The notes under the pieces: model-generated
The model's input: only the letters and a program-made list of their open reading frames with translations
Database searches by the model: none
What the model was told of the DNA's origin: nothing
Made by a program: the position numbers and the translations under genes
Assembly: GCA_944385775.1 (NCBI GenBank)
Contig: CALWYM010000054.1
Span: 1-15,645 of the forward strand
DNA length: 15,645 bases
Direction of reading: 5' to 3'
Source of the DNA: an uncultured Oscillospiraceae bacterium
Lineage (GTDB): Bacteria; Bacillota; Clostridia; Oscillospirales; Oscillospiraceae
In this document: one piece after another, positions 14,319 through 15,645 of the stretch
How the letters are laid out: each line of letters starts with the position of its first letter
How positions within the stretch are numbered: the first letter of the stretch is position 1

Positions 14319-14753
14319 ATGAACCTAATAGAATTAACTCACAAGAACGATATTTTACAAACATATGAGATTTACAAACACTGTATGTTTATGCCTACCG
14401 AAGAAAAGTTTAATAAGAAAGTAGAACAATTTCTGAAAAATAACTCTGTAAAAATCTTTGCTTGTTTTAGTCACGGAAAGATTGTGGGTGTTATGGCTGT
14501 TTCTTTTATTGAACAGAAGAAAGTTGAGATATTAGGAATTGCGGTTGATTTATCTGCTCGTGGCAAAGGCATTGGTTCTTATATGATAAAACAAGTGATA
14601 AATAATTATGATTTATTGTCTGTATATGCTGAAACGGATAATGATGCCGTCGGTTTTTATCAGAAGAACAATTTTAGTATTACAGAATTCTCTGAAATAT
14701 ATGACGGTGAAACGGTTATCCGCTACAAATGTGAATTAACCCAATTCCAATAG
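14319..14753 (+). CDS. GNAT family N-acetyltransferase (AT-rich)
   Basis: A 144-residue single-domain cytosolic acetyltransferase. The acetyl-CoA loop ARGKGIGSYMI (80-90) has the full R-x-x-G-x-G, preceded by the strand VEILGIAVD and followed by YAETDNDAVGFYQKNNF (103-119), which is the usual GNAT motif B. The substrate is unknown. The ATG at 14319 fits AGGTG at 14308-14312; a GTG at 14310 would add three residues but overlaps that site. Base and codon use differ from the preceding genes: bases 14581-14640 contain only 14 G or C in 60. It has its own promoter right behind the tRNA terminator. Together with the second GNAT gene downstream it looks like acquired cargo. Confidence 0.87.
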   Translation: MNLIELTHKNDILQTYEIYKHCMFMPTEEKFNKKVEQFLKNNSVKIFACFSHGKIVGVMAVSFIEQKKVEILGIAVDLSARGKGIGSYMIKQVINNYDLLSVYAETDNDAVGFYQKNNFSITEFSEIYDGETVIRYKCELTQFQ

Positions 14754-14780
14754 GTCGAACAGTTAGGAAAATAAGAATTT

Positions 14781-14874
14781 GGCGGCGAGTCGCCGCTGAC
14801 AATGCGTTACGAACTGCATTGGTCAAATGGCCGCCTCTGGGTCCGCTCGACCAGTCGCTAGTACCCGCTCAGCG
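14781..14874. other. GC-rich inverted-repeat block between two AT-rich GNAT genes
   Basis: Bases 14781-14880 are 62% GC by count, against AT-rich genes on both sides. Inverted repeats: gcggcga/tcgccgc (14782-14788 with 14790-14796); gac-aatgc-gtt with aac-t-gcatt-g-gtc (14798-14808 with 14812-14824), closing the loop acg with single bulged T and G; ctgg-g-tc with gaccag (14837-14843 with 14849-14854), one bulged G; and outer pairings ggcggc with gccgcc (14781-14786 with 14830-14835) and cgctga with tcagcg (14794-14799 with 14869-14874). Some pairings are mutually exclusive. It could be a structured RNA, a folded-strand recombination site or the relic of another element. I do not recognise it. 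Confidence 0.6.
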
Positions 14875-14919
14875 TATGGAATTCGACAACTTAAATTTAC
14901 TTTTGGGGGGCAGATAACA

Positions 14920-15519
14920 ATGTTAGATAGAACAATACCATTTTATAATACGATATTAAGATGCGTTAGCTACAGGGATAAAAATGCAGTATTGCCCGAA
15001 GGGTTTTCCATTGTATCCTATAAAAATGGATATGAAAAATCATGGGCAGAATTAGAGTATTCTGTCGGAGATTTTAATTCTTTGGAAGATGCGGAAAACT
15101 ATTTTGTGGAAACATATTTACAGAAGCGAGAGTTGCAAAGTAATATTCTGTTTCTTTTGAATTCCGATAACGCTGTCATAGGTTCATGTATTGCTTGGCA
15201 GGATAAGCGTGGGGATGACTTTGTTTCTTCATTACACTGGTTGGTTGTAGATGAAAAATATCACGGTATGGGTTTGGGGAGAGCCTTGTGTTGTGCCACC
15301 ATGAAAATCTTTGAAGAACAAGCGAATTTTCCCGTCTATATCCATACGCAACCATGGAGTTGGAAAGCTATTTTCTTATATCTTTCCTTAGGTTTCAAAC
15401 TGCAAAAAAGCGATTCCTTCTCACATTATGAAAATGAGTATTATCAAGCAATGGCGGAACTAAAAAAGATTGTTTCAGAAAAACAATTTGAATTATTACA
15501 GGAATTCTCCGAGAAATAA
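14920..15519 (+). CDS. GNAT family N-acetyltransferase (second, AT-rich)
   Basis: A 199-residue cytosolic acetyltransferase. The acetyl-CoA loop YHGMGLGRALC (114-124) follows the strand LHWLVVDE, with His in place of the usual Gln/Arg, and QPWSWKAIFLYLSLGFKL (144-161) is the C-terminal GNAT motif with a bound-substrate-side Trp pair. The first about 60 residues (FSIVSYKNGYEKSWAELE) form a typical GNAT start; substrate is unknown. The ATG at 14920 is preferred because GGGGGG (14905-14910) sits 9 bases before it; reading back to 14827 would translate the GC-rich block into an N terminus unlike the family. AT-rich like the first GNAT gene. No promoter is obvious between the block and the start, so it may be read from the first gene's promoter. 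Confidence 0.87.
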   Translation: MLDRTIPFYNTILRCVSYRDKNAVLPEGFSIVSYKNGYEKSWAELEYSVGDFNSLEDAENYFVETYLQKRELQSNILFLLNSDNAVIGSCIAWQDKRGDDFVSSLHWLVVDEKYHGMGLGRALCCATMKIFEEQANFPVYIHTQPWSWKAIFLYLSLGFKLQKSDSFSHYENEYYQAMAELKKIVSEKQFELLQEFSEK

Positions 15520-15549
15520 ACAAATCCTAATTTGAATATCAGTAAATTA

Positions 15550-15580
15550 TGACCTCTCAACAGAGGTTACAGTGTTTTAA
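15550..15580 (+). terminator. Possible weak terminator after the second GNAT gene
   Basis: acctct (15552-15557) pairs with agaggt (15562-15567) across the loop caac, extendable by G-U and T-A pairs. After a 5-base gap comes gttttaat. The stem is short and the T tract is displaced, so the call is tentative. Confidence 0.35.
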
Positions 15581-15645
15581 TAAAATCCTCCAAAAGCCTT
15601 GAAAATAAAGGATTTATCGCAATGTGTTCGCCTTATCTCTTTATA

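Noticed and set aside
14753..14900. Integron attC site between the two GNAT genes
   Set aside because: The hairpin with single bulges is suggestive, but no proper GTTRRRY and RYYYAAC core pair flanks it, no similar sequence follows the second GNAT gene, and no integron integrase is in the window. Kept only as one alternative in the findings.
14827..14919. Longer N terminus for the second GNAT protein, reading through the GC-rich block
   Set aside because: The extra 31 residues are Ala/Ser/Arg-rich, lack a ribosome binding site and differ in composition from the AT-rich gene; the ATG at 14920 has a G-rich Shine-Dalgarno at good spacing.
15583..15615. Inverted repeat AAATCCT/AGGATTT near the right edge
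   Set aside because: Only 7 bp per arm in AT-rich DNA, with no T tract or neighbouring feature to give it meaning.
15578..15645. Minus-strand reading frame entering from the right edge and ending at a TAA near 15578-15580
   Set aside because: It gives only about 22 residues (ending in FKAFGGFY) with no recognisable motif. It could be the tail of a real gene beyond the window, but nothing in the visible sequence supports it.
1..15645. CRISPR array, complete insertion sequence or toxin-antitoxin pair
   Set aside because: No regularly spaced direct repeats, transposase motifs with terminal repeats, or paired small toxin/antitoxin genes were seen on either strand.

Overview
The window reads as a chromosomal segment of a low-to-mid GC Gram-positive anaerobe, most likely a gut Clostridia member of the Oscillospiraceae/Ruminococcaceae type. 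Evidence: strong AGGAGG-type ribosome binding sites, sigma-A style promoters, a CCA-encoding tRNA gene, a Na+-pumping decarboxylase beta subunit with a very small gamma-like partner, a long glutamine-dependent NAD+ synthase, and DegV and DUF1836 proteins. The genus is inference. Genes are dense and no gene-free stretch exceeds 300 bases.

Layout, left to right. (1) Positions 1-1740 hold the tail of an unidentified gene, an aldo/keto reductase with a clear terminator, and a convergent YbaK-type Cys-tRNA(Pro) deacylase. (2) Positions 1949-3250 encode an OadB-type Na+ pump subunit plus a 47-residue OadG-like membrane protein, with no carboxyltransferase or biotin carrier gene nearby. (3) Positions 3261-5085 hold a promoter and an ATGA-overlapped two-component pair resembling KdpD/KdpE, whose kinase lacks the cytoplasmic KdpD, Usp and GAF modules. 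(4) Positions 5086-6783 hold an AT-rich leader with a 13-bp inverted repeat, then pyruvate kinase of the K+-requiring type. (5) Positions 6798-10163 hold nadE and mnmE, coupled by a TGATG overlap, ending at a strong bidirectional terminator shared with a convergent CBS-pair protein that resembles c-di-AMP binders of the DarB/CbpB type. (6) Positions 10750-12539 hold a Bar/PAT-like acetyltransferase followed by a lipoprotein with a C-terminal LprI-like domain. A second bidirectional terminator separates them from a convergent DegV protein. (7) Positions 13410-14061 are a divergent promoter region and a DUF1836 regulator-like gene. (8) tRNA-Leu(CAA) at 14117-14202 has its own promoter and terminator.

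Right after the tRNA the character changes. Two AT-rich GNAT acetyltransferase genes (14319-14753 and 14920-15519) flank a roughly 100-base block of 62% GC packed with inverted repeats (14781-14880). Composition, position behind a tRNA gene and cargo type suggest acquired DNA. I see no integrase, transposase or duplicated tRNA end inside the window. The GC-rich block is the least explained sequence here and the main candidate for something undescribed.

Possible functional links are inference. The Kdp-like regulators, the K+-type pyruvate kinase and the c-di-AMP-type CBS protein all relate to potassium in other Firmicutes. The OadB/OadG-like pair would export Na+ if a carboxyltransferase is supplied from elsewhere in the genome.
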